DNA of 64,000 bases from Acinetobacter brisouii CIP 110357 (GCF_000488275.1 NZ_KI530762.1:949536-1013535), one strand, 5' to 3'; positions 11,556 to 21,670 are shown, numbered from the stretch's first letter. Notes: generated by a model from the letters alone, not told the origin. A program made the numbers and translations.

Positions 11556-11592
11556 AGAGCAGTGTCCTAAGTACAATGAAAACATTAATGTT

Positions 11593-11609
11593 ATGTTATA
11601 ATATAACGT
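11593..11609. promoter_or_regulatory. Zur box in front of zigA-folE2
   Basis: ATGTTATA-A-TATAACGT is a 17-base palindrome with one mismatch and a perfect core GTTATA-N-TATAAC (11595-11607). It matches the AT-rich Zur operator described for Acinetobacter and recurs as a perfect core before zrlA at 12911. It lies 37 bases upstream of the zigA start, where a bound repressor would block transcription. Confidence 0.85.
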
Positions 11610-11741
11610 TAATGCAAGCGCTTAACATTAATTTACTTAAATTCAATGTGATAATAGAGCTTTATCTTCTATTTTGTTGTGTGGTTATGGCATGATTGCT
11701 AAATCAATAAAACTTACCCAATATCTTATAGGGATGTGATG

Positions 11742-12122
11742 ATGAAAAAATTTGTAGTCGCTGGTGTTTTAGCAGTTTCGAGTATGTTGGCAAGCCAGTG
11801 GGGAATGGCAGCAACCTTAGAAGATGATATGCGTACTCTGGCAATTGGTTATAAAACATTTGCGGGTAGTGATAATGCTCAACAAGCAACAGCTGCTTTA
11901 ACTAAAATGCGTGTTGCTGCGCTTGATTCAAAAAAACAGGCGCCTGCCAAAGTACAAAAAGATCCACAGCAGTTAAAAGCTTATTATGCAGGGGTTGATC
12001 AGTTGATTGGCGAAATTGATAAAACCAATGCACTGGTAAAAACTGGAAAGTTGGCACAGGCAAAACAAGAAGGCAAAAAATTACTGGATATTCGTGATAC
12101 CAACCATAAGAAATTCCGTTAA
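11742..12122 (+). CDS. cybC: soluble cytochrome b562
   Basis: Periplasmic four-helix-bundle cytochrome of unknown physiological partner. The signal peptide ends about residue 23 (QWGMA). In the mature protein, Met7 (in ATLEDDM) and the His of the C-terminal NHKKFR are the two heme axial ligands seen in E. coli cytochrome b562, and ALTKMRVAALD is strongly conserved. I prefer ATG 11742, with GGGA 7 bases upstream; ATG 11739 and GTG 11736 are alternatives. It is divergent from zigA and convergent with zrlA, so it sits inside the zinc block, but no Zur box lies close to its start. The C-terminus lacks a CxxCH motif, so heme is probably non-covalent. Confidence 0.88.
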   Translation: MKKFVVAGVLAVSSMLASQWGMAATLEDDMRTLAIGYKTFAGSDNAQQATAALTKMRVAALDSKKQAPAKVQKDPQQLKAYYAGVDQLIGEIDKTNALVKTGKLAQAKQEGKKLLDIRDTNHKKFR

Positions 12123-12142
12123 TTCAGCATCTAGCTAGAAAT

Positions 12143-12173
12143 AAAAATATCCGTCAATGTGGCGGATATTTTT
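12143..12173. terminator. bidirectional terminator between cybC and zrlA
   Basis: An 11-bp stem AAAAATATCCG/CGGATATTTTT encloses a 9-base loop. A and T runs are part of the stem, so it can stop both convergent genes. Confidence 0.82.
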
Positions 12174-12185
12174 ATTTCTGGGTGG

Positions 12186-12884
12186 TTAAAGAATGATTTC
12201 GCCGCATAAAGAACTATGCCATGTATGATCAGGGCCCCAAGTTCTAAAACCTTGTGTATCGATGTGAATCTGTCCTGTATTGTAAATACCGAGTCCCATA
12301 CGCCAACTTTGACCTTGTTGCTGCCAAAATTTACAAAGCTTTAGTTTATCTGCCTGAATCTCAAGTTGCTCTTGTCCCGATGGTTGTGGAGAGCCAATTC
12401 GAAAATCAATTGCTGAATTCAGCAAATGACTCGATGTTTTGGCTCCGCCAGCGCACAAGTTTAAGTATGGAGAACGATAGCTTGAAGTTACTTCAATATT
12501 ATTCACGATTCCTTGATCATGCAGATATTTAAGCAGACGTAAAGTTGCTACAGCATTTCCCCAAACGGAAGGGTCTGGTACATCGTATTCATCATAATGA
12601 CATTGTTGCCAGTCGCGGGCAGAACGAAACATTTCAAAGTCTGGTACAACAAATTCAACACGTTGCTGTGCGAGAAAGTTTTTATATGCTTGCACTTTAA
12701 ATTGATGGCCGCTTTGCAAAAGCCAGGCTTGATAAGAGGCAGGAGGTAGAAGACTACTTTGAGGCGAGAATGTCGTGGGTTGAATAGGATGTGAAGATAT
12801 TGCTTTTGAAATTGGAGGTGTCTGGGTGCAGCCAATAAAACCACAAGAAATTGTTAGAAGTACACTAATCCGTTTCAACAACAT
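12186..12884 (-). CDS. zrlA: Zur-regulated lipoprotein peptidase, M15/VanY-type D-Ala-D-Ala carboxypeptidase (ZrlA-like)
   Basis: Predicted cell-envelope zinc peptidase. The N-terminus is a lipoprotein signal with candidate lipobox FIGC (Cys19). The catalytic part has the M15 pattern: SYRSPYLN (135-142), SSHLLNSAID with His153 and Asp160, and HIDTQGFRTWG with His207, giving the His-Asp-His zinc site. ZrlA of A. baumannii is a zinc-regulated lipoprotein peptidase important for wall integrity during zinc starvation. The position beside zigA and the perfect Zur core upstream support orthology. I chose ATG 12884 over a TTG three codons upstream; neither has a strong Shine-Dalgarno sequence. Confidence 0.87.
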   Translation of the reverse strand: MLLKRISVLLTISCGFIGCTQTPPISKAISSHPIQPTTFSPQSSLLPPASYQAWLLQSGHQFKVQAYKNFLAQQRVEFVVPDFEMFRSARDWQQCHYDEYDVPDPSVWGNAVATLRLLKYLHDQGIVNNIEVTSSYRSPYLNLCAGGAKTSSHLLNSAIDFRIGSPQPSGQEQLEIQADKLKLCKFWQQQGQSWRMGLGIYNTGQIHIDTQGFRTWGPDHTWHSSLCGEIIL

Positions 12885-12908
12885 GAACAACAACTCAAAA
12901 GAATTAAT

Positions 12909-12925
12909 TTGTTATAGTATAACAT
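12909..12925. promoter_or_regulatory. Zur box in front of zrlA
   Basis: The 13-base core GTTATA-G-TATAAC (12911-12923) is a perfect palindrome, identical to the core in front of zigA except for the central base. It lies 26 bases upstream of the zrlA ATG, a repressing position. Confidence 0.85.
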
Positions 12926-12984
12926 TATAATAAGGTCACGATGTATTGTGACTGAACAAAAACATGGTGACCTGCCAAGTTGGT

Positions 12985-13980
12985 TTATTTCATTTGCATA
13001 AGGTACTGAAAATTATCGAGGCGTTTTTGCATATCGTAAATGTCACAGGTGAAAATGAATTCGTCTACAGCCAGTCGTTCAGCTAACTGCTGTAGCCCGT
13101 GTTGTACGGTTTTCACTGAGCCAATTTGGGCAAGAGCATAGAAGTTTTTTACAGCTTCTAATTCACTCGCAGACCATAAATTTTGCATGGATGATACAGG
13201 TAGCTTGAGTTTTAAGCTTTGCCCGCGCAAGAGCGCCAGAATACGTTGATAGGCAGTTGTAGCTAGAAATTGTGCTTCTTCATCAGTTTCTGCCACGACT
13301 GTAGGAACGCCAATCGAGATATAAGGCTGATCTAGATATTCTGAAGGTTGAAAATTTTCCCGATAAATCTTGATGGCTTCTTCTAAAAAGCGCGGCGCAA
13401 AATGTGAGGCAAAAGCGTAAGGTAAACCGAGCTGAGCTGCCAGCTGCGCACTAAATAAACTTGAGCCTAATAGTAAAACAGGTACATGGGTATTTTGCCC
13501 AGGCGTCGCAATAATCTGTTGATTAGGACGTGGTTGTTTAAAATATTGCAGAATTTCTAAAACATCTTGTGGAAACTGATCTTCAGATGCTTGATTGCCG
13601 CGGCGTAACGCCCGCATGGTGATTGGATCTGTACCGGGTGCGCGCCCTAAGCCTAACACGACGCGTTCAGGAAACAGTGTAGCTAGAGTCCCAAACTGTT
13701 CTGCAACCACTAAAGGAGCATGGTTGGGTAACATCACGCCACCTGAACCTAAAATCAGGTGTTTGGTGTTGGCAAGTAAATAGGTCAGTAAAACTGAAGT
13801 TGCAGAACTGGCAATCCCACTCATATTGTGATGCTCTGCTAACAGCATACGATGATAGCCAAGTTGCTCGGCATGTTGTGCCAGTTGCAGAGTATGCGCT
13901 AAGGTCGCTTGGATGCTTTGACCTTCACGTATTGAAGCCAGTTCTAGAATCGAAAAGTGAATATCTTTGAGATTTGCCAT
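12985..13980 (-). CDS. LLM-class flavin-dependent oxidoreductase, MsnO8 type
   Basis: Bacterial-luciferase-like TIM-barrel protein of 331 residues, expected to use FMNH2 and O2 on an unknown substrate. Family features: N-terminal [27 protein letters not shown] (about 46-60) which shapes the flavin pocket, [23 protein letters not shown] in the first half, and [11 protein letters not shown] near 115. The group is common and mostly uncharacterised. It lies downstream of the glycine-zipper gene on the same strand, but a long inverted repeat separates them, so co-transcription is doubtful. Confidence 0.85.
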   Translation of the reverse strand: MANLKDIHFSILELASIREGQSIQATLAHTLQLAQHAEQLGYHRMLLAEHHNMSGIASSATSVLLTYLLANTKHLILGSGGVMLPNHAPLVVAEQFGTLATLFPERVVLGLGRAPGTDPITMRALRRGNQASEDQFPQDVLEILQYFKQPRPNQQIIATPGQNTHVPVLLLGSSLFSAQLAAQLGLPYAFASHFAPRFLEEAIKIYRENFQPSEYLDQPYISIGVPTVVAETDEEAQFLATTAYQRILALLRGQSLKLKLPVSSMQNLWSASELEAVKNFYALAQIGSVKTVQHGLQQLAERLAVDEFIFTCDIYDMQKRLDNFQYLMQMK

Positions 13981-13983
13981 AGT

Positions 13984-14030
13984 TAAAATGGAGTTATTAT
14001 AATGGTCAAAGCCTAATATACTCCATTTTA
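13984..14030. repeat. 11-bp inverted repeat just upstream of the LLM oxidoreductase
   Basis: Arms TAAAATGGAGT (13984-13994) and ACTCCATTTTA (14020-14030) match perfectly across a 25-base gap, with further pairing ATTA/TAAT inside. The near arm ends 4 bases before the LLM start codon. It could fold in the mRNA leader, act as an operator, or end the glycine-zipper transcript; sequence alone does not decide. Confidence 0.6.
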
Positions 14031-14051
14031 GAATGATTAATAAAATATCAA

Positions 14052-14498
14052 TTAACGATAGTAGTCATGATGATGGCGTTTGTGGTGATGGCGCTGTTGG
14101 CTATAGTAATAGTTGCGATCGGCACGTCTTTCTTTGGCAATATTGTTACCCACGACTGAACCACCTGCTGCACCAAGACCTGCACCAACCAGACCACCTC
14201 TAGAACCACCGATATTTTTACCCACGGAGTAACCCGCAGCACCACCGACTGCACCACCGATGGCAGCGGAAGTACGATTATGACGGTTACTTGAAACCGC
14301 AGCACCTGCACCACCACCAATCGCTGAACCCACTAAAGCACCGCCGTTACCACCAACATGACGACCAACTGAAGTACCAACGACACTACCAAGGGCACTG
14401 GTAATTGCGACGTTTGCTGTGTCGCCTGCATGTGCAATACCTGACATTGCGGATGTTGCCAACGTGGCACTCATTAAGATCATTGCAAATTTTTTCAT
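14052..14498 (-). CDS. glycine-zipper exported protein
   Basis: 148-residue protein with a Sec signal peptide (about 1-24, ending GIAHA), then a long glycine-zipper stretch (GxxxG repeats such as [17 protein letters not shown] and [12 protein letters not shown], about 35-125), and a basic His/Tyr/Arg-rich tail ending [12 protein letters not shown]. Such zippers pack helices in or on membranes, and relatives are envelope-stress proteins of unknown function. The ATG at 14498 opens a clear signal peptide; upstream in-frame ATGs would add 29 residues lacking signal character. The His tail might bind metal, which is a guess. Confidence 0.75.
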   Translation of the reverse strand: MKKFAMILMSATLATSAMSGIAHAGDTANVAITSALGSVVGTSVGRHVGGNGGALVGSAIGGGAGAAVSSNRHNRTSAAIGGAVGGAAGYSVGKNIGGSRGGLVGAGLGAAGGSVVGNNIAKERRADRNYYYSQQRHHHKRHHHDYYR

Positions 14499-14834
14499 TG
14501 TTTCATTGCTCCATGTCATCAGACATTCTTGATTGCTGATAAAGGTAACAAGAGACTTCAGAGTAATCATGAAGAATTTCTCCAACCTTGCAATGCTTTA
14601 GTTAATGTTTGTATGCTTTATATTAAAATAATTCATTAAATGATCAATTATTCGGTTTGAATATCGTTTAGGTCGTTTTATTGGAATGTTGTGTGATTGC
14701 TGAATATTTTTGCGGAGACATGATCGAATTTCTGCATTAAAACGCTGAGGTTTATTTCTGAGAAGAATACGTTAAACTATGCGCAGTTCAAATTCTGCTA
14801 GTTTTAGCACTGTTATTATTGAGATATTTTTACA
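14499..14834. other. 336-base gap between divergent glycine-zipper gene and prfA
   Basis: AT-rich sequence that must carry the promoters of both flanking genes. I see no open frame with a ribosome site, no strong hairpin and no repeat. The Shine-Dalgarno signal before prfA is poor. Confidence 0.5.
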
Positions 14835-15923
14835 ATGAAAGAATCGTTGCGTTTACGATTAGACCAGCTCTCTGACCGCCATGAAGAGTTAACCGCATTA
14901 TTGGCGGATGCAGAAGTGATTTCTGATAATAAGCGATTTCGCAAATTATCCCGTGAACACAGTGATTTGACAGAACTTACCGAGGTCTGGCAAAAGTATC
15001 GTCAGGCTGAAGAAGATATTGAAACTGCGGAAGCCATGCTCAGTGATCCTGATTTTAAGGATATGGCACAAGAAGAAATTAAAGACAATAAAGCTTTAAT
15101 CGAACAGCTTGAAGCTGATTTGAATATTTTAATGATTCCCAAAGACCCGAACGATGCCAACTCCGCGTATTTGGAAATTCGTGCTGGAACGGGTGGTGAT
15201 GAGGCTGCGATTTTTTCAGGCGACCTGTTCCGTATGTATAGCAAATATGCAGAAACGCAAGGTTGGCGTATTGAAATCCTATCCGAGAATGAAGGCGAAC
15301 ACGGTGGCTATAAAGAAGTCATTTGTTTGGTCAATGGTGATGGCGTATATGGCCGCCTAAAATTTGAAAGTGGCGCACATCGTGTGCAACGTGTACCCGC
15401 AACCGAATCACAAGGTCGTGTACATACCTCTGCATGTACCGTTGCGATTTTACCTGAGGTTGATGTTGACACCACCGTTGAAATTAACTCTGCCGATTTA
15501 CGGATTGATACCTATCGTGCATCTGGTGCAGGTGGTCAGCATATTAACAAAACAGACTCGGCGGTGCGGATTACCCACATTCCAACAGGCGTCGTGGTGG
15601 AATGTCAGGACGAGCGTTCACAACATAAAAACAAAGCCAAAGCGATGGCGCTGTTGGTTTCTCGTCTGGAAAATGCCAAACGTGCAGCTCAAGAGTCGGC
15701 AACTTCTGAAATGCGCCGTGACTTGGTAGGTTCAGGCGATCGTTCAGAGCGTATCCGTACCTATAACTATCCGCAAGGACGTATGACCGATCACCGCATT
15801 AACCTGACTTTATATAAGTTAGATGCGATTATGGAAGGTGATTTGACCGAGTTGCTTGATAGCTTGCACCGTGAATATCAGGCAGATCAGTTGGCATCAC
15901 TTGCACAGGAAAATGGCGGCTAA
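14835..15923 (+). CDS. prfA: peptide chain release factor 1
   Basis: Recognises UAA and UAG in the ribosomal A site and triggers release of the peptide. The 362 residues match RF1. The codon-recognition motif PAT (188-190, in [10 protein letters not shown]) marks it as RF1 rather than RF2 (SPF), and the catalytic GGQ is at 233-235. The next gene, prmC, methylates that Gln. The stop overlaps the prmC start (TAATG), so the two are co-translated. Confidence 0.97.
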   Translation: MKESLRLRLDQLSDRHEELTALLADAEVISDNKRFRKLSREHSDLTELTEVWQKYRQAEEDIETAEAMLSDPDFKDMAQEEIKDNKALIEQLEADLNILMIPKDPNDANSAYLEIRAGTGGDEAAIFSGDLFRMYSKYAETQGWRIEILSENEGEHGGYKEVICLVNGDGVYGRLKFESGAHRVQRVPATESQGRVHTSACTVAILPEVDVDTTVEINSADLRIDTYRASGAGGQHINKTDSAVRITHIPTGVVVECQDERSQHKNKAKAMALLVSRLENAKRAAQESATSEMRRDLVGSGDRSERIRTYNYPQGRMTDHRINLTLYKLDAIMEGDLTELLDSLHREYQADQLASLAQENGG

Positions 15924-16750
15924 TGAAAATTGCCGAAGCCCTGAATTTGCGAGGAGATCCTGATAGCTACGAGCGTCAGGAAGCCATGTGGCTGCTTGAA
16001 CATATTGTGCAAGTTGGAGCGCTAGAGCTCAAATTTCGGTTAGAACAAAGTTTGACTGAAGCACAAACCCAGCAATATCTGGCAGGGCTGCAACGTCTAG
16101 AACAGGGAGAACCTTTGGCTTATGTCACAGGTTCACAACCTTTTTGGACGCTAGATCTGAAAGCCACTTCCGATACACTTGTGCCGCGCCCTGACACAGA
16201 AATTCTGGTGGACACTGTACTGAATCTGGAATTACCTGAGCAATGCTCGATGGTGGACTTGGGTACAGGGACGGGTGCAATTGCTTTGGCACTTGCGAGC
16301 GAACGTCCGCGTTGGCAAGTATTGGCAACAGATATCTATTTCCCAACGTTACAGGTGGCACAAGAAAATGCCGAGCGCCATCACTTGCAACAAGTACGGT
16401 TTGCATGTGGCGCATGGTTTGATGCGATTCCAGCTCAAAAATTTGACCTGATTGTGTCAAATCCGCCGTATATTGACCCAGAAGATGTACATTTACAACA
16501 ACTTGGGGCCGAACCACAGCGCGCTTTGATTGCTCAGCAGAAAGGTCTGGCAGACTTGAAAATTATTATTGAACAGGCCGTGAACTGGTTAAACCCAAAA
16601 GGTTGGGTGGTGCTTGAACATGGTTATGATCAGGGCGTTGCGGTTCGAGAAATATTTTCGCAGGCAGGTTTTAGTCAGATTCGAACAGTACAGGATTATG
16701 GAAAAAATGATCGCGTCACCTTGGCGCAATGGAAAAATAAAAAGAACTGA
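15923..16750 (+). CDS. prmC: release factor glutamine N5-methyltransferase
   Basis: SAM-dependent enzyme that methylates the Gln of the GGQ motif in RF1 and RF2. It has an N-terminal helical substrate-binding domain (about 1-80), SAM-binding motif DLGTGTGAIALALA (about 110-123) and the diagnostic NPPY (in VSNPPYIDPED, about 180-190). The 275 residues are typical. It overlaps prfA by one base and a terminator follows about 95 bases later. Confidence 0.96.
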   Translation: MKIAEALNLRGDPDSYERQEAMWLLEHIVQVGALELKFRLEQSLTEAQTQQYLAGLQRLEQGEPLAYVTGSQPFWTLDLKATSDTLVPRPDTEILVDTVLNLELPEQCSMVDLGTGTGAIALALASERPRWQVLATDIYFPTLQVAQENAERHHLQQVRFACGAWFDAIPAQKFDLIVSNPPYIDPEDVHLQQLGAEPQRALIAQQKGLADLKIIIEQAVNWLNPKGWVVLEHGYDQGVAVREIFSQAGFSQIRTVQDYGKNDRVTLAQWKNKKN

Positions 16751-16844
16751 CAATACGTCACAAAATATAACATTTTGCTGACTTATGTTATACTAAAGCA
16801 TGATTTTTTGGCTGAACATTGACTGATTGCCAAAAATTAAAATG

Positions 16845-16872
16845 AGCTGCATCGAGAAATGCGGCTTTTTTA
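16845..16872 (+). terminator. terminator after prfA-prmC
   Basis: Stem AGCTGCAT/ATGCGGCT with one G-U pair and a 6-base loop, followed by T residues. It ends the prfA-prmC transcript before the purine permease. Confidence 0.75.
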
Positions 16873-17010
16873 ATTTTATTTCGCAATGGTTAAAGTGACT
16901 TACATGTATATGGGTTGCCTTGGCATACACTCAATATATGTTGTTTTACGCATTTTCGTGAATGCTGATGCGCAGTTGCGTGCAATCGGCATTTTTTTCA
17001 AGGGCTGTAT

Positions 17011-18330
17011 ATGGCGACTCCTCAATCTTCATCAGGTGTACTTGAGCGTTTATTCAAGTTAAGTGAAAACAAAACAACGCTTAGAACCGAAGTGCTTGCG
17101 GGTGTAACTACATTTATTACCATGTGTTACATCATTATTGTCAACCCGATGATTCTTTCCACGACAGGAATGGATCATGGCGCTGTATTTGTAGCAACCT
17201 GTTTGGCTGCGGCAATTGGCTGTTTGGTGATGGGGCTGATTGCCAATTACCCAATTGCACTTGCACCAGGCATGGGACTAAATGCGTATTTTACTTATTC
17301 TGTATGTTTGGGGATGCATGTGCATTGGCAAACTGCACTGGCTGCGGTGTTTATTTCAGGCTGTGTATTTGTTCTGATTAGCTTTTTGAAAGTCCGTGAG
17401 GCAATTGTCAATGCTATTCCAATGTCACTCAAATTTGCAATCGGTGGCGGGATTGGTCTGTTTCTGGCGCTGATCGCCTTAAAAAACGCAGGTATTATTG
17501 TTCATAATGACGCCACTTTAGTGGGCTTGGGTGATATTAAGCAGCCGACAGTTTTGTTGACGTTACTTGGCTTTTTGATGATTGTCGTATTGCATCACTT
17601 CCGTGTACGCGGTGCAATTATTATTAGTATTTTGGCAATTACAGCGATCTCGACTGTAATGGGCTTAAACAAGTTCCAAGGCGTTGTGGGCGAAGTACCA
17701 TCACTAGCGCCAACATTCTTGCAAATGGACTTTAAAGGTTTGTTTACTGCGAGTATGGTCGGAGTGATTTTTGTATTTTTCCTAGTCGATTTGTTTGACT
17801 CAACGGGTACATTGGTTGGGGTTGCGCATCGTGCAGGGCTATTGAAAGAAGGCAAATTACCGCGCCTGAAAAAAGCCCTGTTTGCTGACTCAAGCGCAAT
17901 TATTGCAGGTGCTGCACTTGGGACATCTTCAACGACGCCTTATATTGAATCTGCATCGGGTGTTGCCGCAGGTGGGCGTACAGGTTTAACAGCCGTTGTG
18001 GTTGCCATCCTGTTTTTGGGATGCTTGTTCTTTGCACCACTAGCTCAATCAGTTCCTGGTTTTGCAACTGCACCAGCCTTACTTTTTATTGGCGTATTGA
18101 TGATTCAGGGTATTACTCATATCGAATGGGATGATATTACTGAAGCCGTTCCTGCATTCCTAACCTTGGTATTTATGCCATTCGCTTATTCAATTGCCGA
18201 TGGTATTGCTATGGGCTTTATTAGCTATGCCTTGATTAAACTGTTTACAGGCAAAGCGAGCAGCGTACCTTATATGGTGTGGATTGTGGCAGTGCTTTGG
18301 GTGATTAAGTTTATTGCCTTTGGTGGTTAG
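17011..18330 (+). CDS. NCS2-family purine permease (adenine/hypoxanthine type)
   Basis: Inner-membrane proton symporter of the AzgA-like branch of NCS2 (AdePQ/GhxPQ relatives), 439 residues with about 12-14 helices. Visible family marks: VLAGVTTFITMCYIIIVNP (about 29-47), ALAPGMGLNAYF (about 85-96), the FDSTGTLVGVA segment (about 265) and GTSSTTPYIESASGVAAGGRTG (about 305-326), which line the substrate site. The next gene is adenine deaminase, which suggests that adenine is imported, though hypoxanthine or guanine cannot be excluded. A hairpin with a T run separates the two genes. Confidence 0.9.
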   Translation: MATPQSSSGVLERLFKLSENKTTLRTEVLAGVTTFITMCYIIIVNPMILSTTGMDHGAVFVATCLAAAIGCLVMGLIANYPIALAPGMGLNAYFTYSVCLGMHVHWQTALAAVFISGCVFVLISFLKVREAIVNAIPMSLKFAIGGGIGLFLALIALKNAGIIVHNDATLVGLGDIKQPTVLLTLLGFLMIVVLHHFRVRGAIIISILAITAISTVMGLNKFQGVVGEVPSLAPTFLQMDFKGLFTASMVGVIFVFFLVDLFDSTGTLVGVAHRAGLLKEGKLPRLKKALFADSSAIIAGAALGTSSTTPYIESASGVAAGGRTGLTAVVVAILFLGCLFFAPLAQSVPGFATAPALLFIGVLMIQGITHIEWDDITEAVPAFLTLVFMPFAYSIADGIAMGFISYALIKLFTGKASSVPYMVWIVAVLWVIKFIAFGG

Positions 18331-18341
18331 TTTTTTATTGA

Positions 18342-19391
<1,050 letters not shown>

Positions 19392-19398
19392 GTAAAAT

Positions 19399-19428
19399 GA
19401 AAAGGAACGCAATTGCGTTCCTTTTTTT
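19399..19428. terminator. bidirectional terminator after adenine deaminase
   Basis: A perfect palindrome AGGAACGCAATTGCGTTCCT with flanking A and T runs separates two convergent genes. Confidence 0.88.
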
Positions 19429-19984
19429 ATGGTTTAGGTTGGCGTGTCATGCTAAGCAAGACTGTATCTTTATCAACAAAATGATGTTTGAGTGCTGCCA
19501 GAATATGACCCGCTAACAATAAGCCCACTGCCCAAGATAGATAAATATGGATGGGTTTTACAATGGCCATAATTTCAGGATTGGTATCGAGTAATCGTGG
19601 GATATTAAACAAATACAGTACAGGTGCAGGATGCCCAGCAGCCCAGCTGAATAAACAGCCTGTGATTGGTAGTGCCAGTAACATAAAATATAGCGCCAAA
19701 TGTCCGAAGTGAGCCAATGTCTTCATGCCTGCTGACATGCTCTCAGGAAGCTGTGGAGCAGGGTGGGTATAGCGCCAGAAAATGCGAATCACCACTAAAA
19801 ATAAAATCGTGGTTGCAATGTTTTTATGCAGGGTAATGACATCACCTTTAAATGCACCATCGGTTTCATAGCTGAGGAAGTTGCCACTATAAAAACCGAT
19901 GATCCATGCACTAATAAAAATAAGCGCCATCAGCCAGTGTAAAAACTGAGCAGTACGCGTGTAATAAGCAGATTTTGTATTCAT
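19427..19984 (-). CDS. cytochrome b561 family protein
   Basis: Inner-membrane di-heme cytochrome of 185 residues with four helices. Candidate heme ligands include the His of RTAQFLHWLMAL (near 17), one in TLHKNIATT (near 53), and others in LAHFGHLALYF and LAGHILAALKHHF. It is thought to move electrons between quinol and periplasmic acceptors such as superoxide. It has its own strand between adenine deaminase and a small lipoprotein, and no operon partner. Confidence 0.88.
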   Translation of the reverse strand: MNTKSAYYTRTAQFLHWLMALIFISAWIIGFYSGNFLSYETDGAFKGDVITLHKNIATTILFLVVIRIFWRYTHPAPQLPESMSAGMKTLAHFGHLALYFMLLALPITGCLFSWAAGHPAPVLYLFNIPRLLDTNPEIMAIVKPIHIYLSWAVGLLLAGHILAALKHHFVDKDTVLLSMTRQPKP

Positions 19985-20202
19985 AAAGCGTTTTGATCAG
20001 AAGCAGTTTAATGATTTTGTATTATAAAAATCGAGCGTCTTGGCTTAAAATGCAATCTGCGTGACAGTGTTGTGTGAAATATAGAACAATCCTGCAATTG
20101 TGCTGTAATTTTATACACATAGCCGATAGGCATTAGAAAAAATCACGGTGCTCTGGTTATTTGGGCAAAATATTTTGATTAACTGTAAGGTGTAAGTAGT
20201 AA

Positions 20203-20586
20203 ATGAAAAAAACGTTTGGAGCACTCTGTGCAATCGCAATCTTATCTAGTGGATGTGCAACAGATGGAACCCTAGCAACAGGTACAAATCAAGCAACAGC
20301 ACAACAGCTCGGTATGACTGCCATCAAAATTGCGATTAATGCTAAATGTACAACAGAGCTCGATAACCAGCCAGCATGGAAAATGATGAGCCGTGCCATG
20401 ACCACAGAGCAGCAACAAACTGTACAAACCAATATTTGTGGTTGTGTCAGTGACAAAGCTCCTGAAAATATTACAGCAGTTGATTTGGCGACCGCTGCTA
20501 TTGATCCAGCCGCGCGCGCGACCATTGTGAATAATGCGGTTACACGTACCTTGAATCAGTGTGTTGCTGAAGCCTTAAAACCTTAA
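20203..20586 (+). CDS. small lipoprotein of unknown function
   Basis: 127-residue protein with a short lipoprotein signal and lipobox LSSGC (Cys18). The mature part has four further Cys (near 49, 78, 80 and 119), which could form two disulfides in the periplasm. I recognise no family. It ends 16 bases before rnhB and is probably co-transcribed with it. Confidence 0.7.
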   Translation: MKKTFGALCAIAILSSGCATDGTLATGTNQATAQQLGMTAIKIAINAKCTTELDNQPAWKMMSRAMTTEQQQTVQTNICGCVSDKAPENITAVDLATAAIDPAARATIVNNAVTRTLNQCVAEALKP

Positions 20587-20602
20587 ATCAGGGTAGCAGC
20601 AC

Positions 20603-21172
20603 ATGAAAATAGCAGGCGTAGATGAGGCAGGTCGTGGACCTTTAGTGGGTTCAGTCGTGGCTGCTGCAGTGATCTTGGATCCAAACAACCCAATTGAAGG
20701 GTTAAATGACTCCAAGAAGCTGACAGAAAAGAAACGTGAAAAACTGTTTGTGGAAATTCAGGAAAAAGCTTTGGCATGGTCAATTGCTGAAGCAACGCAT
20801 GAAGAAATTGATCAGTTAAATATTTTGCAAGCGACTTTTTTGGCAATGCGCCGAGCAGTTGCAGGGTTATCTATACAACCTGATAAAGTTTTGGTTGATG
20901 GTAACCAGATTCCGAAAGGTTTAACTATAGATTGCGAAGCAATAGTTGGGGGCGATGCAACTCACGCTGAAATTAGTGCTGCCAGTATTTTGGCAAAGGT
21001 AACACGTGATCGGCAAATGTTACTGCTTGATCAGGAATACCCACAATATGCATTTGCCAAGCATAAAGGGTATCCAACGAAAGCGCATTTTGATGCAATC
21101 GCTGAATTTGGCGTTATTGAGCAGCATCGTCGCAGCTATAAGCCTGTGAAAAAGGCTTTGGGCTTAGAATAA
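20603..21172 (+). CDS. rnhB: ribonuclease HII
   Basis: Removes ribonucleotides misincorporated in DNA and RNA in RNA-DNA hybrids. The 189 residues begin with the signature [19 protein letters not shown], giving the catalytic Asp7 and Glu8. Further acidic residues are in LVDGNQIP and the segment [11 protein letters not shown], and the end is HRRSYKPVK as usual. It follows a small lipoprotein by 16 bases, and a terminator lies 16 bases after its stop. Confidence 0.96.
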   Translation: MKIAGVDEAGRGPLVGSVVAAAVILDPNNPIEGLNDSKKLTEKKREKLFVEIQEKALAWSIAEATHEEIDQLNILQATFLAMRRAVAGLSIQPDKVLVDGNQIPKGLTIDCEAIVGGDATHAEISAASILAKVTRDRQMLLLDQEYPQYAFAKHKGYPTKAHFDAIAEFGVIEQHRRSYKPVKKALGLE

Positions 21173-21188
21173 GTATACTTAAAATATC

Positions 21189-21213
21189 AAAAGCGATCTC
21201 TTTGATCGCTTTT
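21189..21213. terminator. bidirectional terminator between rnhB and csrA
   Basis: A perfect 10-bp stem AAAAGCGATC/GATCGCTTTT with a 5-base loop separates two convergent genes. Confidence 0.85.
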
Positions 21214-21255
21214 AATATTTTTTACAGAGCCTATAACGATATATATCATCTGTAA

Positions 21256-21510
21256 TTATCGGTTAAATTTATTTTGATTAAATTCATCATCGTAAAATGA
21301 CGGTTGATAATCTTGATCAATGTTTTGAAGGTGCTCGTGCATAGCGCGTTCATGTTGAATGCGTTGATAAATTTCTTCACGATGCACTGATACTTCTTTG
21401 GGAGCATTTACACCAATGCGAACTTGGTTGCCTTTAACACCAAGTACCGTCACACTGACTTGATCCCCAATCATTAAAGTTTCTCCGACACGACGAGTCA
21501 GAATCAGCAT
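21256..21510 (-). CDS. csrA: carbon storage regulator CsrA with a C-terminal extension
   Basis: RNA-binding post-transcriptional regulator that binds GGA motifs in mRNA leaders. Residues 1-60 carry the standard CsrA core ([44 protein letters not shown]). The protein is 84 residues against about 61-65 for most CsrA. The extra ~22 residues are acidic and Asn-rich ([17 protein letters not shown]). ATG 21510 is preceded by AGGAGA, which settles the start over an upstream in-frame ATG. It lies downstream of alaS and lysC, a conserved order in Gammaproteobacteria, but a strong hairpin separates it from lysC. Confidence 0.95.
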   Translation of the reverse strand: MLILTRRVGETLMIGDQVSVTVLGVKGNQVRIGVNAPKEVSVHREEIYQRIQHERAMHEHLQNIDQDYQPSFYDDEFNQNKFNR

Positions 21511-21670
21511 GTTTGTCTCCTTGCTAATCGCTAAACCTGCATTGCTGTTATGCAAAAATTAAACCACAACCTCAGAAAAAATATTTTAACAGCATGCGGT
21601 AACTACTAATAAGAAGCAGTATGATACCGTGATTGTTAAATATTTTCTAAATATTCTTTGCTAATATAAC

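Noticed and set aside
12985..13980. LLM oxidoreductase as a third Zur target
   Set aside because: No GTTATA-N-TATAAC palindrome is in its upstream region; it lies downstream of the zrlA box on the wrong side.
16125..16517. 130-codon minus-strand open frame inside prmC
   Set aside because: Antisense shadow of a conserved methyltransferase gene; no ribosome site or domain.
16785..16792. Zur box at the half-site ATGTTATA
   Set aside because: The second arm TATAACAT does not follow after one base; the arms present are in reverse order and 11 bases apart.
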